Shown: positions 1 through 6,751 of the stretch, piece after piece
Position numbering within the stretch: the first letter of the stretch is position 1
Layout: each line of letters starts with the position of its first letter
Source: Oscillospiraceae bacterium
GTDB taxonomy: Bacteria; Bacillota_A; Clostridia; Oscillospirales; WRJC01
DNA length: 24,119 nucleotides
NCBI GenBank assembly: GCA_009785015.1
Contig: WQXD01000026.1
Location: forward strand, 1 to 24,119
Direction of reading: 5' to 3'
The notes under the pieces: generated by a model
Databases searched by the model: none
Told to the model about the DNA's origin: nothing
What the model saw: only the letters and a program-made list of their open reading frames with translations
Program-made: the position numbers and the translations under genes

Positions 1-1
1 G

Positions 2-526
2 ATAACGGGCGCGCTCGGGGACCTCGGCTGCCATATGATCGATTTGATACGTTTTATGACCGGCTGCGAATTTACGCGGATCGCGTCGGATTACGGCACC
101 TTCATAGACAAGCGCCCTCTGCCTGGCGGCAGCGGCGAAATGGGAGATGTCAGCGTCGACGATTACATAAGCATAATTGGGCAGCTTGACAACCGAATAG
201 CCGCGAACCTCTCCATAACAAGGTACGCCTACAGCAGGGGAAATTACCAAAGGGTCGAAATCTACGGGGACAACGGCGCGATACGCTATACTTTGGACGA
301 CAAAGACGAGCTCGAGATAAATATCGGCAATGAGCCCATGAAACAATCCCATATCTGGTGCAAGGTCCCCATACCCCAAAGATACCACTCGAAACAGATG
401 CAGTCATTCGCTGATGTTTTAAACGGCTGCGGCGACGGCCTCGCCGCCACGATAGAGGACGGCTGGAAAGTACAAAAAGTGCTCGACGCCGCTTTTCTTG
501 CCGCTGCCAACGCGGTGAAATTGTAA
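2..526 (+). CDS. Gfo/Idh/MocA-family oxidoreductase, C-terminal part (5' truncated by window edge)
   Basis: The frame is open from base 2 to the TAA at 524-526, so only the last 174 residues are present. The stretch GALGDLGCHMIDLIRFMTG matches the conserved Gly-Asp-x-Gly-x-His-x-x-Asp block that follows the catalytic Lys-Pro region in Gfo/Idh/MocA dehydrogenases, and the later beta-rich part (QLDNRIAANLSITRYAYSRG, then EIYGDNGAIRY) matches their C-terminal substrate-binding and dimer domain. These enzymes oxidise or reduce sugars, inositols or sugar acids with NAD(P); the substrate cannot be told from this fragment. The Rossmann domain and catalytic Lys lie outside the window. The protein ends in a typical helix (FADVLNGCGDGLAATIEDGWKV). 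The stop is only 8 bp from the stop of the converging DHHW gene. The ATG at 35 is internal and is not the start. Confidence 0.85.
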   Translation: MTGALGDLGCHMIDLIRFMTGCEFTRIASDYGTFIDKRPLPGGSGEMGDVSVDDYISIIGQLDNRIAANLSITRYAYSRGNYQRVEIYGDNGAIRYTLDDKDELEINIGNEPMKQSHIWCKVPIPQRYHSKQMQSFADVLNGCGDGLAATIEDGWKVQKVLDAAFLAAANAVKL

Positions 527-534
527 ATTATGGA

Positions 535-1887
535 TCAGTCCGTTTTCACCCTGGCCATGTCGTTGTCGGTGTAATAATCGAACATGAGCCTGTCCGAAAA
601 CTGCGTGATCAGCACGTCGGTTATGTTGTTGTCCGCGACAAACTGGTGGTATGGGAAATTCTTTTGGTCCCAGGGGGGAAGATATATATACACATTGTCG
701 AAATTGGCCGCGATCAGCCAGTTAAACCACCAGGAATAGGAATCGCCTATAACCAAAAGGTTCCTTTTTATGTTGTTGGCCTTGACGCTGTAATGCCTCT
801 GCCCCGAGGAATTATAGTAGGCGGAATAGTGGTCGGTGAAAGCGCCCTTGTCGAACCTGCCCGCCGAATACCGGTCATACGCGTCTATATGGACGCTTGG
901 GTCCGTGAATGCGGGCAGATCTATATCCAATACCAAAAACGGCTCGTAATAATCCTCATACCGCAAAACCGCCGCGAACGAGCCCCTCATTTTGACGTCG
1001 TCGAAGCTTATGAGGCCCGTTTCTCCGTTGGTCGGCAGGGGTTCGCCTATTTCGGGGGTGATTTTGTTCATCATGTTCACGCAGTCCACATATCCCGAAT
1101 ACGCCCCGAGCGCCGACCAGTGGTGATCCGTTCGAAACACCCTCTCGACTCTTTTTTCCACTGTGTCGATATCAAACCAGCCCACGCCTTTCGCGCCCTT
1201 TATGCTATAAATGAATTCGTAGAAAAAATCGACCGTCGAAAATTCGTTGGGGACGATATTTATCGCGTATTCGGTGTCCTGCATCCTCGTGAGCACATAT
1301 ACGTAAACATTTATATCCGGATCCGAGGCTATGATCCTGTTTATATTTTCAACCTGCCTCTCGAATTTTTTTCTCAGCGATTTGTCGGTGCCTATAACCC
1401 ATCTGTCCAAAAACTCATACGGCTCAAAGGCGTAATACCGGTGAAAATTGTCGTCGTACATAAGTCTCGACTCGACTTTTACCTGGACTTTTTCCGGGGC
1501 TTTTGTGGCATTTAGGATATCTTCTTCCGCGTTTTCCAAGATAATTTCGTCAATTTTTGAATCAGTTGGCCCATCTCCCAACAATTCCAGAAATTTTGCC
1601 TGAAAATTTCTTTCGGCGGTCTGCAGATATGTTATGAGTTGATTGTAAAAGGGCAGGTAATTTGTATACATATCGTGCAGGCCCGCTTTGCCCCGTTCGA
1701 TCGAGTTAAAAAAATCCGCCAGAAATTCGTCTTCCTCGTAAACTTTGTCGGGGTCTTTGTAGTTTCGCAGGTCTTCGATATTTATCACATCCAACCTGTC
1801 GAACGCGTACATGACGGGACACCAGAAAAACACCAGCAGGAAAACAAACATCATGGCGTAGACATATATATCGTTGTTTCTTTTCAT
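535..1887 (-). CDS. DHHW/SGNH-like membrane-anchored protein, probable partner of the MBOAT acyltransferase
   Basis: This 450-residue protein has one N-terminal membrane segment (about residues 11-30) and an outside domain. The family signature RTDHHWSALGAY puts D254-H255-H256-W257 where DHHW/AlgJ/AlgX-like proteins carry their catalytic Asp-His. The downstream VIGDSYSWWF (G381-D382-S383) supplies the Ser of an SGNH-type esterase/acyltransferase. In known systems such proteins accept an acyl group exported by an MBOAT protein and transfer it to a polysaccharide; that role here is inferred from family and context. It is the last gene of the 4709-to-535 minus-strand operon. I chose the ATG at 1887 because the weak AGAG stands about 10 nt upstream; a TTG at 1896 is in frame but too close to it. 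An 82-nt spacer to the upstream gene's stop (counted from that TTG) holds a strong stem-loop. Confidence 0.82.
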   Translation of the reverse strand: MKRNNDIYVYAMMFVFLLVFFWCPVMYAFDRLDVINIEDLRNYKDPDKVYEEDEFLADFFNSIERGKAGLHDMYTNYLPFYNQLITYLQTAERNFQAKFLELLGDGPTDSKIDEIILENAEEDILNATKAPEKVQVKVESRLMYDDNFHRYYAFEPYEFLDRWVIGTDKSLRKKFERQVENINRIIASDPDINVYVYVLTRMQDTEYAINIVPNEFSTVDFFYEFIYSIKGAKGVGWFDIDTVEKRVERVFRTDHHWSALGAYSGYVDCVNMMNKITPEIGEPLPTNGETGLISFDDVKMRGSFAAVLRYEDYYEPFLVLDIDLPAFTDPSVHIDAYDRYSAGRFDKGAFTDHYSAYYNSSGQRHYSVKANNIKRNLLVIGDSYSWWFNWLIAANFDNVYIYLPPWDQKNFPYHQFVADNNITDVLITQFSDRLMFDYYTDNDMARVKTD

Positions 1888-1916
1888 AAATATCAAACTC
1901 TAACTTTGTTGACGGC

Positions 1917-1965
1917 CGGCAATCCATCCCCCGCCTTTTTAGCAAAATCAGGGGACAAATTGCCG
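1917..1965 (-). promoter_or_regulatory. Intercistronic stem-loop between the CBM6 and DHHW genes
   Basis: In the minus-strand transcript an outer 7-bp stem (CGGCAAT with ATTGCCG, at 1959-1965 and 1917-1923) and an inner 5-bp stem (TCCCC with GGGGA, 1951-1955 and 1927-1931) are separated by a symmetrical 3 x 3 internal loop and closed by a 19-nt loop. No U-tract follows, so it is not a standard intrinsic terminator. It may stabilise the upstream mRNA or tune the ratio of the two products; that is inference. Confidence 0.55.
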
Positions 1966-1978
1966 TCCGTTTGAATTT

Positions 1979-3259
1979 TTATTTTTTCTTTTTCGCCACA
2001 AGGATTATTATGATGACCACAATCACCACAAGCACCGCTCCGATGATGATAAAGGGCAGCGGGTCAAATCCGCCGTCGTCCCCCTCGTCGCCCGCAGTCG
2101 CGGAATTGCCGCCGTCGCCGGCTGCCTCCCGGGCGCCGTCGTCTTTTTCTGCGGCTTCTTCGCCGCCCGCCGCCGCGGCAGGTTCCTCAGACGGAATGTC
2201 GCCAATCCTGCTCACTTCGAATGCGCTGATGTTGAGGCCCCCGTTGAACTCGACTTTTATCACGTGCTCCCCGGCGGTGACCGCGGCCTCGCCCACCGGA
2301 TACAGCGCGTATGTCTGCCAGCCGTCTTTAGCCGAATTCGGCGATGTGCCTATTGCCTGCCCGTCGCAGTACATCACGACCCCTCCCGTGGGATCGGCGT
2401 CGGAGGCCAGCCACGCGTCGAACTTATATACCCCGTCGCGCTGGAATGTCACCGTGTACTGCACCCAATCGCCTGCGGCTATCCAGCCGATGTTGCCGCC
2501 GAATTCCTCGTCGTTGAACTGCGTGTTGACGCCCTCTTCGGGCCTCAGGTCCAAGGCTCCGTCCGCGGGGTTGCCTCCTTTGCCGTAATTTGCCGCGCCC
2601 GGGTCGAAGTCGGTCGCGGTGACTGTCGTCTTGCTCGAGCCGATTGTAAAGTTTTTGGGCGTCCAGACGATCGGGGGCGCGTCCTCGCGCGCTTCGACGA
2701 AATTGATTACAAACGACTCAAAATTCACGCCGCCGTCGGGAAAATCCACCCTGATGACATGCGTGCCGACCGTCATATGGAAGGTCCCCACCGGATACAG
2801 TGCGTAGTCCTGCCAGCCCCCGCCGTTGTCTTCGACGAAAGCCGCGCCGATTTCCCTGCGGTCGCAGGAGAACACAAAATCGCCGCCCGGGCCCGCCGCG
2901 CCCCAGACGCTGAGATCATACATGCCGGCGATATCGCACTGGATAGTGTACTGGACCCATTCGTCCGATTCGATCCAGCCGATACACGACATGTTGTCCC
3001 CGCCCCTGCCGCCTACATAGTCGTTGTTTATATTGTAGTCGTAACTCTGGACTTCTTCATCCGGCCTGATGTCGTGGTTTCCTGCTTCCGGGTTGTTTTC
3101 GCCGTAATTTTCAGGTCCGCCGTCAAACCAGACGGCCTCTATAACCGTCTCGCCCTCACCGACTTTTATTTCTTTGTAGGGCTCGGCCATGACGGGCAAC
3201 GCTGACAATGCCAAAATCAAAAAAACCGAAAGTAAACTTGCTGCAATCCTTTTAAACAT
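1979..3259 (-). CDS. Exported protein with two CBM6-type carbohydrate-binding modules and a C-terminal membrane anchor
   Basis: The 426-residue protein begins with a signal peptide (MFKRIAASLLSVFLILALSA, cleavage likely after PVMA at 25). Two homologous beta-sandwich modules follow, about residues 30-190 and 200-340. Each has a DNDxRP-like entry segment, a GWIxxxxWVQYT strand, a GWQxYALYPVG strand and a final (V)IxVxFxGGxNxxxF strand, the usual order of family 6 carbohydrate-binding modules. An acidic Gly/Ala/Glu/Asp linker (about 345-395) leads to a C-terminal hydrophobic helix (FIIIGAVLVVIVVIIIILVA) ending in KKKK, a stop-transfer anchor without a sortase motif. No catalytic domain is present. 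The ATG at 3259 has AGGAG 7 nt upstream. It sits between the MBOAT and DHHW genes in one operon, so a glycan-tethering or scaffolding role in acylation is a reasonable inference. The ligand is unknown. Confidence 0.82.
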   Translation of the reverse strand: MFKRIAASLLSVFLILALSALPVMAEPYKEIKVGEGETVIEAVWFDGGPENYGENNPEAGNHDIRPDEEVQSYDYNINNDYVGGRGGDNMSCIGWIESDEWVQYTIQCDIAGMYDLSVWGAAGPGGDFVFSCDRREIGAAFVEDNGGGWQDYALYPVGTFHMTVGTHVIRVDFPDGGVNFESFVINFVEAREDAPPIVWTPKNFTIGSSKTTVTATDFDPGAANYGKGGNPADGALDLRPEEGVNTQFNDEEFGGNIGWIAAGDWVQYTVTFQRDGVYKFDAWLASDADPTGGVVMYCDGQAIGTSPNSAKDGWQTYALYPVGEAAVTAGEHVIKVEFNGGLNISAFEVSRIGDIPSEEPAAAAGGEEAAEKDDGAREAAGDGGNSATAGDEGDDGGFDPLPFIIIGAVLVVIVVIIIILVAKKKK

Positions 3260-3287
3260 ACAATTTCTCCTTAAATTTTAATTGAAT

Positions 3288-4709
3288 TTAGAATCTGAAA
3301 TATATAAAGGGATTATACGCTCCCTGCGCGAGCATCATTATGCACAGAATCAACACCGCCACCGAAGCGGCGTCGATTATGTAAGCGGTATTTTTGCTTT
3401 TTTCAAGGAATCCTTTTATCTTCCTCGAAATCGGCGCGGAACATATCACGCCCGCCGCCATCATGACGATATATATGGGCTTCAAAAGCCCGTTTTCGGC
3501 GAGCTCAAGCGCGCTCCCCGGGCCGCTTGCCCCGAACATCGCCGACAATATCGTGTGGATATGCGGCACCGATTCGGCCCTGAATATGATCCAGCCGAAC
3601 ATAAACGCCGCGATCGTGTAGATATGGCCGAGCACCGGAATCTTTTGCAAAGCGTCTTTTAAGACCAATTTTTCGAATATAAGAAGCGCGCCGAAATACA
3701 GGCCCCACAGTATAAAGGTCCACTGCGCCCCGTGCCAGAACCCCGTCAAAAGCCACACGACCAATATGTTCAATATCCAGCGCGGGGTTTTCACCCTGTT
3801 TCCGCCGAGCGGTATATACACGTAGTCCCTGAAAACCGACGAAAGCGACATGTGCCACCGCCGCCAGAACTCGGTCACGGATTTGGAAATGTACGGATAG
3901 TCGAAATTTTCGAGGTAATGGAAGCCCATCATCCGCCCCAGCCCTATCGCCATATCCGAATAACCCGAAAAATCATAATATATCTGCAGCGTATACGCGA
4001 TAATGGCGAACCACATCCCGAAAGCGCCGACAGAAGAGGCCATGCCGTCGCCGTATTTTGCGATTATGACATCGCAGGCCTCCGCCATCGTGTTGGCTAT
4101 TAAAATCTTTTTGGCGAGCCCCGCCGTGAATCGGCGCAGGCCTTCGGCGAATTCGTCCATGGTTTCGTTCCTGGCGTCGAGTTCTTCGGCGAGGTCGCGG
4201 TAACGCAGAATCGGCCCGGCGACAAGCTGTGGGAACCCCGTCACATAGGCGCCGAACGTGGCGATATTTTTTTGAAGTTTCGCGTCGCCTTTGTATATGT
4301 CTATCGTGTACGACATCGTCTGGAAAGTGTAAAACGATATGCCGATTGGAAGCGTCAGGCCGAGCGGCTCCAGTCCCGACAAAGCGGGGATCAGCCGCAG
4401 GTTGTTTATGATGAAGTCGGCGTACTTGAACAATCCCAGCAAAAACAGGTTGCCGGCCACGGAAGCTATCATCAGATATTTCGCTTTTCTCCTGTCATCT
4501 GAATTTACCGCTATGAAATATCCGAAGGCGTAATTGAAAACAATCGAAAAAGCCATCAGTAAAACATAGACCGGTTCGCCCCACGCGTAAAAGAACATGG
4601 AAAAGGCGAGCAGCACGACATTTCTCGCTTTTCTCTGTTTTACCATGAAATAGACCAGAAAAAACAGCGGAAGGAAAAAGAACTGAAAGGGCAAACTCGA
4701 AAAAACCAT
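3288..4709 (-). CDS. MBOAT-family O-acyltransferase (AlgI/DltB-like)
   Basis: This polytopic protein (473 residues) carries the full MBOAT signature: YYDFSGYSDMAIGLGRMMGF, then TEFWRRWHMSLSSVFRDY with H286, then YIPLGGNR, then LTGFWHGAQWTFILWG with the conserved catalytic H326. Family members move an acyl group, usually acetyl, from a cytoplasmic donor across the membrane for attachment to alginate, teichoic acid or other surface polymers. Many hydrophobic helices span its length. The start is taken as the second ATG (4709): AGGAG at 4718-4722 lies 8 nt from it but only 2 nt from the ATG at 4715, and MVFSSLPFQFFFLPLFFLVY matches the usual start of clostridial relatives. A sigma-A promoter precedes it. 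It is first in the operon with the CBM6 and DHHW genes. The acceptor glycan is unknown. Confidence 0.9.
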   Translation of the reverse strand: MVFSSLPFQFFFLPLFFLVYFMVKQRKARNVVLLAFSMFFYAWGEPVYVLLMAFSIVFNYAFGYFIAVNSDDRRKAKYLMIASVAGNLFLLGLFKYADFIINNLRLIPALSGLEPLGLTLPIGISFYTFQTMSYTIDIYKGDAKLQKNIATFGAYVTGFPQLVAGPILRYRDLAEELDARNETMDEFAEGLRRFTAGLAKKILIANTMAEACDVIIAKYGDGMASSVGAFGMWFAIIAYTLQIYYDFSGYSDMAIGLGRMMGFHYLENFDYPYISKSVTEFWRRWHMSLSSVFRDYVYIPLGGNRVKTPRWILNILVVWLLTGFWHGAQWTFILWGLYFGALLIFEKLVLKDALQKIPVLGHIYTIAAFMFGWIIFRAESVPHIHTILSAMFGASGPGSALELAENGLLKPIYIVMMAAGVICSAPISRKIKGFLEKSKNTAYIIDAASVAVLILCIMMLAQGAYNPFIYFRF

Positions 4710-4715
4710 TTGCAT

Positions 4716-4722
4716 CTCTCCT
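4716..4722 (-). promoter_or_regulatory. Ribosome binding site deciding the MBOAT start
   Basis: The minus-strand AGGAGAG stands 2 nt before the first ATG (4715) and its AGGAG core stands 8 nt before the second (4709). Normal spacing therefore favours the second ATG. Confidence 0.7.
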
Positions 4723-4745
4723 AATTACATAACCGGATGTATGAT

Positions 4746-4774
4746 ATGTTAACATAAACTCAGGCCAAAGTCAA
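4746..4774 (-). promoter_or_regulatory. Sigma-A promoter of the MBOAT-CBM6-DHHW operon
   Basis: Reading the minus strand, TTGACT (4774-4769), a 17-bp spacer and TAACAT (4751-4746), preceded by TGT as an extended -10. The predicted transcript starts near 4739, about 30 nt before the ATG. The -10 overlaps the 12-bp palindrome TATGTTAACATA (4745-4756). Confidence 0.75.
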
Positions 4775-4778
4775 GCGG

Positions 4779-4797
4779 ATTTTTAAAATTTAAAAAT
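4779..4797. repeat. A+T inverted repeat centred between two divergent promoters
   Basis: ATTTTTAAA, a central A, then TTTAAAAAT: a perfect 9-bp inverted repeat. It lies between the outward-facing -35 elements at 4774 and 4802, so it could be a shared operator or bent-DNA upstream element; it is A/T only, so chance is possible. Confidence 0.45.
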
Positions 4798-4801
4798 TAT
4801 G

Positions 4802-4830
4802 TTGACAATGCCAAAATATTATGTTAAAAT
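4802..4830 (+). promoter_or_regulatory. Sigma-A promoter of the DUF368 operon
   Basis: TTGACA (4802-4807), 17-bp spacer, TAAAAT (4825-4830) with TGT directly before it as an extended -10. Predicted start of transcription is near 4837, giving a leader of about 20 nt. Confidence 0.85.
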
Positions 4831-4856
4831 AGACAAAACGAAAGGCGGGGTTTGGA

Positions 4857-5828
4857 GTGCGTAAATTCATCAGGAATTTTTTGAACGGGATGGCTTTCGG
4901 AATAACCGAAACGGTTCCGGGGGTCAGCGGAGGGACAATCGCCGTCATAATGGGGTTTTATGACGAACTTGTAAAAGCAGTGAACCATTTCAAAAAAAAC
5001 AAAAAAGAATCCCTCAAATTTTTGATTCCTCTTTTTTTCGGCATCATTGCGGGTTTTGTGGCATTCGGCTCGCTTGTGACCTACCTTTTGACGGTTTATT
5101 CGTTTCCGACCATGCTTTTTTTTATGGGTTTGATAGCGGGTATCATCCCCCTCATATATTTAAAACTGATAAAACTGCGGCGTGGGTTTACCCCGAAAAG
5201 ATTTTTGCTCATTGCGCTTCCCGCTTTGGCGCTGGCGGCGGTGTCGGGCTTAAAGGAAACCTCTGTTATAAACCCCGCGGAAGTTATATCCGCTATGGGC
5301 ATCTCTTCCATGTTCTTCGTTTTTTTCGCCGGAATACTGGCCGCCGCCGCTTTGGTCATCCCCGGAGTGAGCGGTTCGGCTGTTTTGCTGATGATGGGGG
5401 TTTATCCCTTGGCCACCTACTGCCTCTCGAAAATCGGCCCCTTGCTGGCGGATATAACAAATATCACGCTTTTACTTGATATCTGCAAGGTATGCGTCCC
5501 GCTCGGCACGGGAGTCGTGATCGGGGCCTTGGCCATGCTGCGCCTGATCGAAAAACTTTTAAAAAATCATTACGAAACCGTATATTCGGTTATTCTGGGC
5601 CTTTTGGCCGGTTCCGTTTACGCTCTGATCAACGACCCCATCGTATTTAAGAGCTATATCGAATCGTCGGAAGGCGTCAAATGGAATATATTGGTGTTTT
5701 TCGGCGGCAAAGTACAGATACCTCCCCTGACTCTGACAATCGGGTTGTTTACATTCGCGCTCGGAGCGGCTATATCGTTTTTATCGGGAAAAAACGCGTT
5801 TAACATCAAAAAGGAAAAACATGGATAA
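4857..5828 (+). CDS. DUF368 family membrane protein, probable undecaprenyl-phosphate translocase (PopT-like)
   Basis: This 323-residue polytopic membrane protein has the two hallmark re-entrant motifs of DUF368, ETVPGVSGGTIAVIMGFYD near residues 18-36 and ALVIPGVSGSAVLLMMGVYP near 163-183; they point to an internally duplicated fold. Published work on DUF368 members (PopT) and DedA members (UptA) shows that they recycle undecaprenyl phosphate across the membrane, returning the lipid carrier used for peptidoglycan and other wall polymers. The GTG at 4857 is preceded by a purine-rich AAAGGCGGGG; an ATG 33 bp downstream is possible but would cut into the first helix. Its stop TAA is followed at once by the ATG of the next gene, so the two are surely co-transcribed and probably translationally coupled. 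Confidence 0.85.
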   Translation: MRKFIRNFLNGMAFGITETVPGVSGGTIAVIMGFYDELVKAVNHFKKNKKESLKFLIPLFFGIIAGFVAFGSLVTYLLTVYSFPTMLFFMGLIAGIIPLIYLKLIKLRRGFTPKRFLLIALPALALAAVSGLKETSVINPAEVISAMGISSMFFVFFAGILAAAALVIPGVSGSAVLLMMGVYPLATYCLSKIGPLLADITNITLLLDICKVCVPLGTGVVIGALAMLRLIEKLLKNHYETVYSVILGLLAGSVYALINDPIVFKSYIESSEGVKWNILVFFGGKVQIPPLTLTIGLFTFALGAAISFLSGKNAFNIKKEKHG

Positions 5829-6728
5829 ATGCTGAATTTTAAAAAACTGACGCTGGAAGATATACAAAAGATAAGCCCGTATTTTGAGTATTCGGAAAAC
5901 AAAACGTGCGACAACACAATAGGCGGGACTTTTATGTGGCGCGACTTTTTTTCGGTCGAATACGCCGAATTTGAAAACACCCTGATATTCAAGGCGAAAG
6001 TCATATACCGCGGCGGCATAACCGCTTTTACAGTCCCCCTCGGAAAAAACGAAAAGGATATACTCGGGTGTATGGAGCAATTGGATAAATACTGCCGCTC
6101 AAACGAAATACCCGTGACCTATTGCACCGCCACAGCCGGCGACATGCATTATCTGAATGCGCTCTACCGCGAAATTGAACTTTTCCAGGAGATAAACTGG
6201 AGCGATTACCTGTACAGGGCAGACGACTTGAAATATCTCGCAGGCAGAAAATACAGCGGACAGCGCAACCACATCAATTATTTCAAAAAAACGTACCCCG
6301 ACTGGGCCTTTGAGGAAATAACGGAGGATAATATAGGCGAAGTAAAGGATTTCTATAACAGATTCAACCTGACGGCGAATAAAGATTCGGAGATTTTCGC
6401 GGAGGAGCAAAAAAAGACTTTGGAGGTGCTCGACAATTACCGGATATACAAGATGCCCGGCGGACTTTTGCGGATCGGGCGTTTGGTTGCGGCGTTTGCC
6501 GTGGGCGAGATATGGCGGAATGTATTGTTCGTGCATATCGAAAAGGCCGATTTCGGGATCCGGGGCGCGTATCAAGTCATAAACAATGAATTCGTCAGAC
6601 ATTTCGCCTCGGATGACATAGAATTCATCAACCGGGAGGAGGACGTGGGCGACGAGGGGCTGCGCACATCCAAGAAATCCTATCACCCCTGCGAAATCAT
6701 CGATAAATATATAGCGGCGGTAAAATAA
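5829..6728 (+). CDS. DUF2156 protein (phosphatidylglycerol lysyltransferase C-terminal, GNAT-like fold)
   Basis: The 299-residue soluble protein matches stand-alone DUF2156/LPG_synthase_C proteins over its whole length. It has an N-terminal LTLEDIQKISPYF, a TFMWRDFF block, then KYSGQRNHINYFKK and, near the C-terminus, GAYQVINNEFVRHF followed by INREEDVGDEGLRTSKKSY, the usual ending of this double-GNAT fold. It lacks the membrane flippase part of full MprF, and no signal peptide is seen. In MprF the homologous domain moves lysine or alanine from aminoacyl-tRNA to phosphatidylglycerol; for stand-alone members the substrate is generally not established. The ATG at 5829 directly abuts the DUF368 stop. 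Linkage to a polyprenyl-phosphate transporter suggests a job in envelope lipid or wall-precursor modification, but this is inference. Confidence 0.82.
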   Translation: MLNFKKLTLEDIQKISPYFEYSENKTCDNTIGGTFMWRDFFSVEYAEFENTLIFKAKVIYRGGITAFTVPLGKNEKDILGCMEQLDKYCRSNEIPVTYCTATAGDMHYLNALYREIELFQEINWSDYLYRADDLKYLAGRKYSGQRNHINYFKKTYPDWAFEEITEDNIGEVKDFYNRFNLTANKDSEIFAEEQKKTLEVLDNYRIYKMPGGLLRIGRLVAAFAVGEIWRNVLFVHIEKADFGIRGAYQVINNEFVRHFASDDIEFINREEDVGDEGLRTSKKSYHPCEIIDKYIAAVK

Positions 6729-6736
6729 TAAAAATT

Positions 6737-6742
6737 AAGGAG
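6737..6742 (+). promoter_or_regulatory. Ribosome binding site deciding the start of the solute-binding lipoprotein
   Basis: AAGGAG with 9 nt to the ATG at 6752. A TTG at 6743 is in frame but directly abuts the site, so it cannot be the start. Confidence 0.8.
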
Positions 6743-6751
6743 TTGTGGGTT

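Noticed and set aside
646..1515. Long plus-strand open frame opposite the DHHW gene
   Set aside because: Its translation has no family pattern and the minus strand carries clear DHHW and GDS motifs; it is a GC-driven antisense frame.
1917..1965. Intrinsic terminator after the CBM6 gene
   Set aside because: The stem is good but no U tract follows in the minus-strand transcript, so it is listed as a regulatory stem-loop instead.
2264..3205. Long plus-strand open frame opposite the CBM6 gene
   Set aside because: No ribosome site or domain; the opposing frame has a signal peptide, two CBM6 modules and an anchor.
3203..4817. 15-bp identical repeat TGACAATGCCAAAAT at 3203-3217 and 4803-4817
   Set aside because: One copy is in the CBM6 signal-peptide codons and one in a promoter. 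A 15-bp match in 24 kb is only mildly unlikely by chance and no third copy is seen.
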